Below are positions 56,288 through 64,000 of a DNA stretch of 64,000 nucleotides, piece by piece. The notes below the pieces were generated by a model that was not told where the DNA came from, did not search any database, and saw nothing but the letters and a program-made list of their open reading frames with translations. Source of the DNA: Comamonadaceae bacterium (GTDB lineage Bacteria; Pseudomonadota; Gammaproteobacteria; Burkholderiales; Burkholderiaceae_C); NCBI GenBank assembly GCA_947445115.1, contig CANFCG010000004.1:47642-111641 (forward strand), in the 5' to 3' direction. The position numbers and the translations under genes were made by a program. Numbering within the stretch: position 1 is the stretch's first letter; each line of letters opens with the position of its first letter.

Positions 56288-57027
56288 TTTTTATTCCAAT
56301 TGTTCACTTGTTCTTCGGGATATCCACGATGGAAATGCTCAGTCCATGGATAAGCGTTTCGACTCGAACCGTCTTGAAGTTTGATTTTGTTGGTTGGGCA
56401 GATGGGTTTGGCGGGGCTACCGGCATACACCCAATCTTTTTGTGTTTCGCCCTTAAGTGAAGAGTGCGCTCCCACCAAAACCCCCTCTGCTACGACAGCA
56501 CCGGGCAAGATCACGCTCATGGTGGCGATGGCTGCGTAGTCGCCAATCGTCACGCCAATGAGGGTTTCGCTGGGTGGGTGTGGGTCATTGGTCAACACCA
56601 CATAGGGGAAGATCCAAACAAAATTACCGATCGTGCTCTTCTGACCGATGTGGACGTTGCTGTGAAAGCGCACGTAGTCACCGATGGTGCAATGGCCTTG
56701 AATATCGCCCAGGGTCCCGATTTGTAAATTTTTGCCTGCGATGGTTTTTTCTCTCACCGTGACACGGTGGCCCGTGACCAATCGCTCACCAAACTCGGAG
56801 CCCTCATAAAAAACACTGTGTGAACGAATGTGCGAATTTTTACCGATCACCAGTTTTTTTGATTCTGAAAACGCGTTGGACAAGCCAATCTCGCAATAGG
56901 CTCCAATGGAGGTGCCTTCGCCAATCTCGACGTTGTCGTGGATGATGGTGAAAGGTCCAACCGAAACACCTGGGCTCAATTGGGCTTTGTTTGAAACGAT
57001 GGCGCTGGGGTGAATCAAATCAGACAT
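56284..57027 (-). CDS. Left-handed beta-helix sugar acetyltransferase, FdtC/QdtC-like
   Basis: 247-residue hexapeptide-repeat transferase. The repeated I/V-G-x-x-x-x pattern covers residues 8-180, for instance [14 protein letters not shown] and [15 protein letters not shown], followed by the acetyl-CoA loop and C-terminal arm [20 protein letters not shown]. It would acetylate the 3-amino group made by the neighbouring aminotransferase. It overlaps this gene by 4 nt and the ketoisomerase gene by 8 nt. Confidence 0.9.
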   Translation of the reverse strand: MSDLIHPSAIVSNKAQLSPGVSVGPFTIIHDNVEIGEGTSIGAYCEIGLSNAFSESKKLVIGKNSHIRSHSVFYEGSEFGERLVTGHRVTVREKTIAGKNLQIGTLGDIQGHCTIGDYVRFHSNVHIGQKSTIGNFVWIFPYVVLTNDPHPPSETLIGVTIGDYAAIATMSVILPGAVVAEGVLVGAHSSLKGETQKDWVYAGSPAKPICPTNKIKLQDGSSRNAYPWTEHFHRGYPEEQVNNWNKK

Positions 57028-57433
57028 GTTTACGCCCTAAAATCAATTGTTTAAAGTCGTCGTAATCGCGTATATAGTCCATCTCATCGTAGTGCTCATC
57101 GGCTAAAACCAAGAGCACGCAATCAGGGCTGAAATCGTGCATTTCATGCCAAATTAGCTCTGTAATTAATAAGCCTTTAGTAGGAGAGTCGAGCCAAACT
57201 TCCTCCTTAAATTTGCCATTATCTAGAATCATGCGACATTTTCCCGCCACACAAACAGCGATTTGTTTCAATGCACGGTGCGCATGAAACCCCCTAGACA
57301 CATGAGGTAATGTGCCGAAGATGTAGTAGACCCGCTTGACATCAAAAGGTACGGCTTTATTAGCCTCCAGTGCGACTAACGACCCGCGGTCATCTCCAAG
57401 GGGAGGGAATGAGATTGTTTGAATTAGGCTCAT
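57020..57433 (-). CDS. dTDP-4-keto-6-deoxyglucose 3,4-ketoisomerase (FdtA/QdtA)
   Basis: 137-residue cupin isomerase that shifts the ketone from C4 to C3. The ATG at 57433 gives the family start (MSLIQTISFPPLGDDRGSLV); an upstream in-frame Met is further up and unlikely. RGFHAHRALKQIAVCVAGKC near residue 49 carries the metal-ligand histidines, and VWLDSPTKGLLITELIWHEM near residue 79 follows. FdtA versus QdtA (Fuc3N versus Qui3N) cannot be decided by eye. The dTDP sugar comes from RmlA/RmlB. Confidence 0.93.
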   Translation of the reverse strand: MSLIQTISFPPLGDDRGSLVALEANKAVPFDVKRVYYIFGTLPHVSRGFHAHRALKQIAVCVAGKCRMILDNGKFKEEVWLDSPTKGLLITELIWHEMHDFSPDCVLLVLADEHYDEMDYIRDYDDFKQLILGRKHV

Positions 57434-57508
57434 GTTTGGTCTCTTAACAACATTATGGATTTTGGTTTGCAGTGGACAACGTACCAAGCTTGCGTTTTGG
57501 TGTCAGCA

Positions 57509-57823
57509 TCAATCACGTCCGAGCCCCAGCTGTCGCCCATACACATCCTTATACCGAACAATATCATCCTCACCCAAATAGTCGCCGCATTGCACTTCAA
57601 TCAGTTCTACGTCGGTTTTGCTGACGTTTTGCAGGCGATGTAAGCATTGCTTAGGGATGAAAACATGGTCATATCGCTGGTAGGTTTTGACCTCGGTACC
57701 CAGCGTAATCTGCGCCTCACCCTTAATAATGGCCCAGTGCTCGGCGCGGTGCTCGTGCGTCTGCAAACTGTTGCTGGCAGCCGGCTTGACCATGATGCGC
57801 TTGACTTGGTGGTTATTGCCTAA
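57509..57823. repeat. manC C-terminal cupin duplication, left copy
   Basis: This segment corresponds to the 3' end of manC at 60237-60536 in the same orientation. The encoded residues [14 protein letters not shown] to RYKDVYGR align with ManC without gaps; I count eight differences in 97 residues. The DNA is less conserved than the protein, so the copies have diverged or come from two alleles. Confidence 0.85.
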
Positions 57824-57973
57824 ATAGATGTGATTCACACGTTCGGTGTTGAAGGAGCTAGCGCGGCGTTTGATGCCGTGGACGATGTAGCCTTTGTCTA
57901 GCAAGAATTCAGCTAGGTACGAGCCGTCCTGGCCTGTGATGAGGGCGGTTTTTTGAAGAGACGTTGGTTTCAT
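57509..57973 (-). pseudogene. Chimera of gmd 5' end and manC 3' end
   Basis: 154-residue frame. Residues 1-50 are the start of GDP-mannose 4,6-dehydratase ([20 protein letters not shown], then [20 protein letters not shown]), and residues 51-147 are the ManC cupin (mannose-6-phosphate isomerase) domain. The nucleotide loop of Gmd normally reads [12 protein letters not shown]; three residues are missing, so even the Gmd part is damaged. The junction is near 57823. The start codon overlaps the stop of the HEPN gene by 4 nt. The product could still be a stand-alone cupin. Confidence 0.85.
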
Positions 57974-58449
57974 GCTTCGGGTTTGATTCTTGGTAAATGT
58001 TGTTTCAGCAGCAGATGCGCTGCATCCGTAATTTTGGGCACGCTAGCTAAAAGAATTGGCGCTAGCGACAGCACCGTGGTATAAATTTCATGCATCGACT
58101 CGGATGCATATTCATTTGCAATCAGATTGCGTAGCTCGCGAATTTGAATGAGGTTGGCGGCGTTCGCCCATCCACGCTTTTCTGCTCGATAAATTCGATC
58201 TAGTATGGTGCTATCGCCATTTAGCTCTATCTCATCGATTAAACGAAACATACGTTGAATCAGCAGATCAGATAATCTTGCAAAGCGGCTGGTGAGTGAC
58301 TCTAGGCGCTCTAGTTGCTCTAAAGTGGGTCCGCCAAGCGCCATCCAGTCACTTAGATTGGCGCACCGCGTAATGGAGTAGTCCAGATGCTGCGCTGCCA
58401 GCTCTAACCCTGCCAATTCTTCTTGCAATAAGGTGAGTTTGGCTTGCAT
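57970..58449 (-). CDS. HepT-like HEPN-domain protein with altered active site
   Basis: 159-residue helical protein of the HEPN toxin type found with MNT nucleotidyltransferases. The catalytic motif RX4HXY is present as RNLIANEY near residue 127, with the His replaced by Asn. Tyr, which MNT partners AMPylate in characterised pairs, is kept. It starts on the last base of the MNT gene and ends 4 nt into the gmd chimera. It may be an inactive toxin. Confidence 0.75.
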   Translation of the reverse strand: MQAKLTLLQEELAGLELAAQHLDYSITRCANLSDWMALGGPTLEQLERLESLTSRFARLSDLLIQRMFRLIDEIELNGDSTILDRIYRAEKRGWANAANLIQIRELRNLIANEYASESMHEIYTTVLSLAPILLASVPKITDAAHLLLKQHLPRIKPEA

Positions 58450-58736
58450 TACAGACGCACTCCTGTCTGCATCGCCATTTGCACAAAGGGGCGATCAGCA
58501 TTTGGTGCAATAGCAAGATCGATTTTGCGTTGTCCTAGGCTATGGTGCAGCTTTGCCAGAATATCAAGCTTAGACATCAAGTTAATTTTTGTAGATAGAA
58601 GTAGCAGGTCAATATCGCCGCCTCTGGCATCAGCATCAACGCGTGAGCCAAAAAGATAAATTTGTGCGCTGGGGTCGGCTAAATAAACCGTACTGGTAAT
58701 GGCGGACTGCTCTTGGGTCGATAAACGGATGGTCAT
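58449..58736 (-). CDS. MNT-type nucleotidyltransferase (MntA-like antitoxin)
   Basis: 95-residue minimal nucleotidyltransferase. The signature [16 protein letters not shown] near residue 31 gives GSx9DxD with both acidic residues, followed by the short C-terminal part KIDLAIAP. It works with the adjacent HEPN protein, in known pairs by AMPylating it. It overlaps the MarR-type gene by 4 nt and the HEPN gene by 1 nt. Confidence 0.85.
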   Translation of the reverse strand: MTIRLSTQEQSAITSTVYLADPSAQIYLFGSRVDADARGGDIDLLLLSTKINLMSKLDILAKLHHSLGQRKIDLAIAPNADRPFVQMAMQTGVRL

Positions 58737-59068
58737 GCAAGCACTCCTGAGTGCGCTTCTGCTTCTGTTGTCAGTACGGCAATCTCTGCGTGCAATTTTT
58801 CATATTCAGCCACTTTGCGCTGCAAAAACCGTGTGGTTAATTCCGCTTTTTCACTGATGCCTTGCGGGGTGAGCAGATAGCTATAGGCCAGCTTGTTTTT
58901 GCTGCCCATAAAGTTTTGCATCTTGATCCAGCCCTTATCTAGCAAGGCTTTCAGGCAATAATTGGCTGTGCCAAGACTCACGCCCAGCGCCTGCGCAATT
59001 TCGCGCTGGTTTAGCTGGGGGCTGGTTTGGAGTAAGCGCAGGGCTTGAAATTGGGTGTCAGCATTCAT
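58733..59068 (-). CDS. EPS-associated MarR-family regulator
   Basis: 111-residue winged-helix protein of the type often found in exopolysaccharide loci. [20 protein letters not shown] near residue 19 is the recognition helix-turn-helix and [20 protein letters not shown] near residue 56 the wing; the C-terminus is a coiled coil ([20 protein letters not shown]). It is followed by the MNT and HEPN genes, overlapping by 4 nt, so the cluster was probably one operon regulating gmd downstream. Confidence 0.88.
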   Translation of the reverse strand: MNADTQFQALRLLQTSPQLNQREIAQALGVSLGTANYCLKALLDKGWIKMQNFMGSKNKLAYSYLLTPQGISEKAELTTRFLQRKVAEYEKLHAEIAVLTTEAEAHSGVLA

Positions 59069-59116
59069 AAAAATAGATCTGTTCAGCGTCTGAACTATAC
59101 CACTTTACGGTTCGAT

Positions 59117-60274
59117 TCAATGGCATACGTAGTACCCACCTGTTTTTGGGGCGCCGCGAAATTCTATTTGCTGCTGGTTGCGCAGAGTTTTGAGCCAGCG
59201 CTCTACATTTTTAGAGGATGTTTGCAGTTTTTTAGCCAGCGCTGGAGCGCGCAAGCCAGGATGATTGCTAACGATGGTCAAGAGGGGTTCATTTACACCC
59301 TCATTTACACCCTCATTTACACCCTCATTTACACCCTCACGTAGTTTTGTTAAATCAAACGTCACGATGACATGATCGTCTAGAGTGTTTTGTATGTTGG
59401 GTGCGGCTAGTCCTGCACTCGTCATCAACTCGACAATTTTGAGCGTACCGCGCCCCCATGTTTCGATATGCCCACGTCGGTAGAAGACGTTGGCGATTAG
59501 TGGGTTCCATGGTTTTGATTCATGCGGTTGCAGCAACGTTTCGGGTGTTAGGCCGAAGTGTAGGTTGCCTGGGGAAATGATTTCTAATCTGTCGTCATAT
59601 AGTGCGACGCCAATCGATCCTGCGCCGCTGGTGTAGTCGCGGTGGATAAAAGCGTTCGCGAGTGCCTCTCGGATGGCTTCGACGGGGAGAGCGGGAGTAT
59701 CGATACGCTCTAGTTGACCCGGCACAACACGCCCCGCAATCGGCAGCCTATCGAGCAAAAATCGCTCGGCTCGGCGCATGAGTGAAAAGGCGTTCCCCGA
59801 GTATTGTTTATTGTCTAAAAATTCGTTTCGTGTGATGCCTTTGAAACGTGCAAGTCTGAGCTTGAGCTGCGGAAAATCAGGATATTGGATGTCGTCTTGG
59901 CAAAACAAGGCAATGGCAGCGCGTGATAACTGGCCATCGTCAACCAGTAGCCGTTGGTAGTTGGTTCTTGGCATCGTGCGAGTCGTGTTGAGCACACGCT
60001 CGTAGGGTACGCCACGGAAGGAGACGGGCAGCACGCTGGAACGCCTGACCTGTACGTGTAGGGCTTCGAGTCCGTTGTCTAGCAAAATGCGCTCTATGCT
60101 TGGCAGCAGCGGTGGCTCAAACCCTTGGAATTCTTGAGCTAACTCTTCTAGCGTTCTATCGGTGATTTTTTGAGTTCTAAGGTTTGAGATTCCCCCTGAG
60201 CGATCAACGTTAAAAGAGTGTCCGCATTCATAGAGCTTACACCACCCGCCCATAAACATCTTCATATCGAACAA
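59117..60274 (-). pseudogene. Schlafen-like ATP-binding protein, N-terminally truncated
   Basis: 385-residue frame lacking an AlbA_2 domain. The remaining parts are VSFRGVPYERVLNTTRTMPR near residue 84, a GHKL-type segment AIREALANAFIHRDYTSGAG near residue 201 and YRRGHIETWGRGTLKIVELM near residue 265, then a winged-helix end after the EGVN repeats. The first Met codons lie inside the 3' end of manC in another frame (overlap 38 nt), so the natural start is lost. The product may still be made but is probably non-functional. Confidence 0.7.
59290..59337. repeat. 12-bp tandem repeat, four units
   Basis: Four perfect copies of CATTTACACCCT in the Schlafen-like gene encode EGVN four times. The unit is a multiple of three, so a copy-number change alters only the linker length between the ATPase and the winged-helix parts. 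Confidence 0.95.
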
Positions 60275-60536
60275 TATCGTCCTCGCCCAGATAGTCGCCG
60301 CATTGCACTTCGATGAGTTCTACGTCGGTTTTGCTGACGTTTTGCAGGCGATGCAGGCATCGTTTTGGAATAAAGACATGGTCGTAGCGTTGGTAGGTTT
60401 TGATGTCTGTGCCTAACGTAATTTGTGCTTCGCCTTTAATAATGACCCAATGCTCGGCGCGGTGCTCGTGCGTTTGCAGGCTAATGCTGGCGCCGGGTTT
60501 GACCATGATGCGTTTGACTTGGTGATTGCTACCTAA
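60237..60536. repeat. manC C-terminal cupin duplication, right copy
   Basis: The native 3' end of manC, encoding the last 99 residues. Its diverged partner is the 57509-57823 segment, 2.7 kb away in the same orientation, so recombination between the two would delete the Schlafen, MarR, MNT and HEPN genes. Confidence 0.85.
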
Positions 60537-61709
60537 ATCTAAGCTGTCGTACCAACCCCAGGGGCGCTGGACTTTGCGGTGGTTTTTGGCTAGCTCGGGG
60601 CTGCGTTTGGCCAGCAGCGCCATGGCGTCTTTCACTTGCTGGCTATCGGCTTTATGGGTAATTAAGAGGGCATCGTCGGTATCGACCACCACAAGGTCGC
60701 TAACGCCAACCAGTGCCACGGGCTTGTCTGCGTGGATGTGGTTGCCGCTGGAGTTAATTTGCACATGCTGACCGTCTTCTGTCGGCGCCGTGTCGTTGGC
60801 TTGGTCTAGCATGGCTTGCGAGGCGGCTAGTTGGGTGGATAAGTCCGCCACGGCACTCCAAGAGCCAAGATCGCTCCAGGCGCCATTAAACGGGGTGACG
60901 GCAGCGCGTGTGGTGCGCTCAAACACGGCGTAGTCCACGCTGATGCTGGGGCTGGACTCGAAGGCGACTTTATCTAATCGGACAAAATCGGTTTCTATTT
61001 TGGCTTTAGAGGCGGCAAATTTGGTGGCTTCAAACACCGCAGATGCGTGGATTTTGAGTTCGCTCAAAAAGTCGGCAGCGCGCATGACAAACATGCCGCT
61101 GTTCCAGGTGTGGGTGCCTGTGGCTAGCAAGGCTTTGGCGACCTCAAGGGTAGGCTTTTCTAAAAATTTATCAACACCAGAAATGCCTTGCAGCCCTTGC
61201 AGCGCTTGGCCTGCGGCAATATAGCCATAGCCAGTTTCGGGTGCTGTGGGGGTAATGCCAAAGGTGACCAAATAGCCTTGGGCGGTGGCTGGCAGGGCTG
61301 CTTTGACACAGTCAATAAACGTATCTGCCGTGGGCATGTAGTGGTCAGATGGCAGCACCACCAGTGTTTTGTTGGGGAACAAATGCGCCACTGCCGCAAT
61401 AGCGGGGGCAGTGTTGCGGGCAGCAGGCTCTAGCACGATGTGCACCTTGCCGCTAAACACGCGGGCGGCTTGCTCGGCAGCCATAAAACGGTGTGCCTCG
61501 TTGCAAACAATGGCAATTTCGTTGACGTTACCCACATCCCCATTGGGCAAGGCCGTTGCACGCAGCACCGTGTCTTCAAACAGCGTGTGCGAACCCACAA
61601 AGCGATGAAATTGCTTGGGGTAGCTCTCGCGAGAGAGTGGCCACAAGCGTGTGCCAGAGCCTCCGCAGAGGATGACGGGGAGGGTGGAGTGCGTAGTTTG
61701 AAGGGTCAT
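60237..61709 (-). CDS. manC: Mannose-1-phosphate guanylyltransferase / mannose-6-phosphate isomerase ManC
   Basis: Bifunctional enzyme making GDP-mannose. The ATG at 61709 gives 490 residues; a TTG 45 nt upstream has no support. The N-terminal pyrophosphorylase has PVILCGGSGTRLWPLSRESY near residue 10, PSDHYMPTADTF, and FLEKPTLEVA near residue 175. The C-terminal cupin has [20 protein letters not shown] with metal-binding histidines. GDP-mannose users (gmd in particular) are lost or remnants here, so its present role in this locus is unclear. Confidence 0.95.
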   Translation of the reverse strand: MTLQTTHSTLPVILCGGSGTRLWPLSRESYPKQFHRFVGSHTLFEDTVLRATALPNGDVGNVNEIAIVCNEAHRFMAAEQAARVFSGKVHIVLEPAARNTAPAIAAVAHLFPNKTLVVLPSDHYMPTADTFIDCVKAALPATAQGYLVTFGITPTAPETGYGYIAAGQALQGLQGISGVDKFLEKPTLEVAKALLATGTHTWNSGMFVMRAADFLSELKIHASAVFEATKFAASKAKIETDFVRLDKVAFESSPSISVDYAVFERTTRAAVTPFNGAWSDLGSWSAVADLSTQLAASQAMLDQANDTAPTEDGQHVQINSSGNHIHADKPVALVGVSDLVVVDTDDALLITHKADSQQVKDAMALLAKRSPELAKNHRKVQRPWGWYDSLDLGSNHQVKRIMVKPGASISLQTHEHRAEHWVIIKGEAQITLGTDIKTYQRYDHVFIPKRCLHRLQNVSKTDVELIEVQCGDYLGEDDIVRYEDVYGRVV

Positions 61710-61743
61710 AGTGGGTAATTTTGTATTTGTTGACGTTATACAG

Positions 61744-62289
61744 TTAATTAGCAAAAGCCGCGCCCATCTTATCTTTACCAGAGAGCTGTGGCAAGACGTC
61801 GCCTAACCGCGCTAGCTGCCAATCAATCGCTAGCACAGGGTCGTTCCAGGCAATGCACTGCTCGTGCGCGGGGCTATAAAAATCGGTGGTTTTATACAAA
61901 AACTCTGCCGTGTCAGATAGCGTGACAAAGCCGTGCGCAAAACCTGGCGGAATCCACAATTGGCGCTTGTTGTCGCTTGATAAGAGCACGCCAAACCATT
62001 GCCCGCGTGTGGCAGAGCCGTCTCTAATATCGACGGTCACATCCCAGACTTCGCCCTGTATTACACGCACTAATTTACCCTGTGCGTGCGGCGCGGATTG
62101 GTAATGTAGCCCGCGCAAAACACCTTTGTTTGATTTACTGTGATTGTCTTGAACAAAATTGATATCCAAGCCTGTGGCGATTTTGAATGTCGCGGTATTA
62201 AAACTTTCAAATACAAAGCCGCGATCATCACCAAAAACCCTTGGCTCTAGGATGAGTAAATTTTCTAGAGGTGTTGTCTTTACTTGCAT
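61744..62289 (-). CDS. rmlC: dTDP-4-dehydrorhamnose 3,5-epimerase RmlC
   Basis: 181-residue cupin. The ATG at 62289 shares one base with the rmlA stop. EPRVFGDDRGFVFESFN near the start, the catalytic His in GVLRGLHYQ near residue 57, KLVRVIQGEVWDVTVDIRDG near residue 72, and WIPPGFAHGFVTLSD near residue 112 are diagnostic. It makes dTDP-4-keto-L-rhamnose for RmlD. Confidence 0.96.
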   Translation of the reverse strand: MQVKTTPLENLLILEPRVFGDDRGFVFESFNTATFKIATGLDINFVQDNHSKSNKGVLRGLHYQSAPHAQGKLVRVIQGEVWDVTVDIRDGSATRGQWFGVLLSSDNKRQLWIPPGFAHGFVTLSDTAEFLYKTTDFYSPAHEQCIAWNDPVLAIDWQLARLGDVLPQLSGKDKMGAAFAN

Positions 62290-63185
62290 CAAAATCTCTG
62301 CTCTTTGAGCAAATGCTGGAGATATTTGCCATACGCATTTTTAGACAGCGGTGCGGCTAGCTTTTCTAGCTGCGCAGCGTCAATCCAGCCTGCACGCCAA
62401 GCTAGCTCTTCGGGGCAGGCGATCTTGAGCCCTTGGCGGTGCTCTAGCGTGGCGATAAATTGGCTGGCCTCCAGTAGGCTCTCGTGGGTGCCCGTATCCA
62501 GCCACGCATAGCCGCGCTGCATGATTTGCACGTTCAGCTTGCCTGACTGCAAATACGCATCGTTGACGGCGGTGATCTCTAATTCGCCTCGCGCAGAGGG
62601 CTTGACCGCTTTGGCAATCTGCACGACATCGTTGTCGTAAAAATAAAGGCCCGTCACGGCGAAATTGCTTTTAGGCTGCGCTGGTTTTTCTTCGATGCTG
62701 CTGGCCTTCCCGCTCGCGTCAAATGCCACCACGCCATAGCGCTCGGGGTCTTGCACGTGATAGGCAAATACGGTGGCACCACTGGCTTGCTTGTCGGCAT
62801 CACCCAGCAGTTTGGCAAAGTCGTGACCATAAAAAATGTTGTCGCCCAACACCAAGGCGCAAGGGTCGCTGCCAATAAATTTTTCACCAATGATGAAGGC
62901 CTGCGCAAGCCCGTCTGGACTGGGCTGCACGGCGTATTCAAGGTTCATGCCCCAAGCCGAACCATCGCCCAAGAGCTGCTGAAAAAGCGGTGTATCGCGC
63001 GGCGTGCTGATGATGAGCACATCGCGGATGCCAGCCAGCATGAGGCAGGACAGCGGGTAATAAATCATCGGCTTGTCGTACACGGGCAATAGCTGCTTGC
63101 TGATGGCGAGCGTGGCAGGATGCAGCCGCGTACCCGAGCCGCCAGCCAAGATGATGCCTTTACGTTTTGTTAATGTTGCGGTCAT
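62289..63185 (-). CDS. rmlA: Glucose-1-phosphate thymidylyltransferase RmlA
   Basis: 298-residue nucleotidyltransferase. The ATG at 63185 overlaps the rmlD stop by 4 nt; a longer frame to 63269 would overlap rmlD by 88 nt and lacks support. [20 protein letters not shown] near residue 8 is the nucleotide loop, then [20 protein letters not shown] and [14 protein letters not shown] near residue 107, [20 protein letters not shown]. It feeds both the rhamnose branch and, through RmlB, the Fuc3N/Qui3N branch. Confidence 0.96.
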   Translation of the reverse strand: MTATLTKRKGIILAGGSGTRLHPATLAISKQLLPVYDKPMIYYPLSCLMLAGIRDVLIISTPRDTPLFQQLLGDGSAWGMNLEYAVQPSPDGLAQAFIIGEKFIGSDPCALVLGDNIFYGHDFAKLLGDADKQASGATVFAYHVQDPERYGVVAFDASGKASSIEEKPAQPKSNFAVTGLYFYDNDVVQIAKAVKPSARGELEITAVNDAYLQSGKLNVQIMQRGYAWLDTGTHESLLEASQFIATLEHRQGLKIACPEELAWRAGWIDAAQLEKLAAPLSKNAYGKYLQHLLKEQRF

Positions 63186-64000
63186 GGTTTGAGATGCGTC
63201 AGTAGTTGATCGATACCTTGTTGCCAAGGAGGTGGAGTGATGCCAAATGTGGCAATTAATTGAGAGCAATCGAGCCGCGAGTTGCGTGGGCGCTGGGCCG
63301 CGGTGGGGAAGGCTTCAGAAGCCACAGCAGATATGGCTTGTGCTTCAACTTTAATGGGGAAGCCCATCTGGCGTGCCTTGGCGATGAGGTAGCTAGCGTA
63401 GCCATGCCAAGAGACTTCGCCAGCGGCTGCGGCGTGGTAAATGCCAGAAGCGCAGGCAAACAATTGGCTTGCCGTAGAGAGCACTTGAAACGTCATATCC
63501 GCCAACCAAGCCGCATCCGTTGGTGCGCCAATTTGATCGTCAATCACGGATAGCGCATCACGCTCTGAGGCCAAGCGCAGCATGGTCTTGGCGAAGTTGC
63601 TGCCCTCTTTGGCGTAGACCCAACTGGTGCGAAAAATCAAATGCTTGCAACCACTGGCGGTAATGGCTTGCTCGCCCGCCAATTTGGTTTTGCCATAAAC
63701 GTTGAGCGGGTTAGTTGCCGCATCTTCTGTCCAAGGTGTGCTACCTGAACCATTAAAAACATAATCTGTGGAATAGTGAATGAGCCTGCAGCCCATATCG
63801 GATGCGGCCTGTGCCAGTAGGGCGGGTGCTAGCGCGTTGATTGCACGCGCAAGCTCAGGTTCGGATTCGGCTTTATCCACGGCCGTGTAGGCCGCAGCGT
63901 TGACGATGACGTCTGGCTTAGCGGCAACAACTTTTGCGTAGAGCGAATCGGTTTGCGACAGGTCGCACTCTGCACGTCCCCAAGCGGTGATATTTCCAAG
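63182..64000 (-). CDS. rmlD: dTDP-4-dehydrorhamnose reductase RmlD, 5' end cut by the window
   Basis: Reduces dTDP-4-keto-L-rhamnose to dTDP-L-rhamnose. The frame is open to the window edge; it begins mid-gene with [19 protein letters not shown] and continues with [40 protein letters not shown] and the catalytic [10 protein letters not shown], then [18 protein letters not shown] follow. The N-terminal nucleotide loop lies outside. rmlB is expected beyond the edge, but is not seen. Confidence 0.93.
   Translation of the reverse strand, partial: LGNITAWGRAECDLSQTDSLYAKVVAAKPDVIVNAAAYTAVDKAESEPELARAINALAPALLAQAASDMGCRLIHYSTDYVFNGSGSTPWTEDAATNPLNVYGKTKLAGEQAITASGCKHLIFRTSWVYAKEGSNFAKTMLRLASERDALSVIDDQIGAPTDAAWLADMTFQVLSTASQLFACASGIYHAAAAGEVSWHGYASYLIAKARQMGFPIKVEAQAISAVASEAFPTAAQRPRNSRLDCSQLIATFGITPPPWQQGIDQLLTHLKP

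Noticed and set aside
57509..57973. Genuine short GDP-mannose dehydratase
   Set aside because: Residues 51-147 are the ManC cupin and the rest of Gmd (catalytic Tyr and Lys region) is absent.

Overview
The window reads as a chromosomal segment of a betaproteobacterium of the order Burkholderiales, possibly Comamonadaceae-like. The signs are many Bug/TTT-type periplasmic receptors, the pairs fur/bamE-dapB and hprK-ptsN, a ResB/CcsA (system II) cytochrome c maturation pair, a KorC/BpH3-like H-NS protein and an EPS-associated MarR regulator. Genus or species cannot be fixed from sequence alone. No rRNA, tRNA, CRISPR array, transposase or integrase gene was seen.

Left core (1-5986): a truncated fabG, a CobW-type metal-chaperone GTPase, an SGNH-hydrolase-like secreted protein, engB, a dihaem cytochrome c4 and resB. 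The partner of resB, ccsA, is about 29.6 kb away (35591-36721) and is followed by hemE. Everything between looks like a catabolic island splitting a pair that is usually adjacent.

Island (5990-35498): it begins with a B12-type radical SAM gene next to resB. The dominant theme is oxidative hexuronate and aldarate catabolism. TRAP transporter dctPQM imports, uronate dehydrogenase (udh) oxidises, garD, a TalrD/GalrD-type enolase-superfamily dehydratase and gudD dehydrate, kdgD gives 2,5-dioxovalerate (2-oxoglutarate semialdehyde) and a KGSADH-type dehydrogenase gives 2-oxoglutarate. A LacI-family regulator lies in the middle, and three copies of a 16-bp near-palindrome (ATGGTAGCGCTACCAT type) sit before kdgD-gudD, at the regulator/garD divergon and before udh. 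Embedded in the island is a plus-strand block (19760-28984). It starts with a tandem glycine riboswitch and dadA and continues with receptor - alkylsulfatase - GMC oxidoreductase - ferredoxin - CYP153-like P450 - paralogous receptor - VOC protein. The island carries six Bug/TTT receptors but no TctA/TctB membrane subunits, and five copies of a dispersed palindromic repeat that I saw nowhere else in the window.

Right core (35591-43120): ccsA, hemE, cca (without an HD domain), a GST, dapB, bamE, fur, hprK, ptsN and an H-NS-like protein.

Surface polysaccharide locus (43145-64000, all minus strand): a CapD/WbpM-like dehydratase, initiating sugar transferase, GT4, the UDP-L-FucNAc genes wbjD/C/B, Wzy and Wzx, two further glycosyltransferase-like genes, a dTDP-3-amino-3,6-dideoxyhexose set (ketoisomerase, aminotransferase, acetyltransferase), manC and rmlC/A/D. 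The predicted glycan contains L-FucNAc and a dTDP-derived Fuc3NAc or Qui3NAc. The locus has genomic debris: a UPF0175 antitoxin coupled to a PIN toxin reduced to 50 residues, and a 57.5-60.3 kb patch with a gmd-manC chimera, an HEPN-MNT pair whose HEPN motif lacks its histidine, an EPS-associated MarR regulator and an N-terminally truncated Schlafen-like protein abutting manC.
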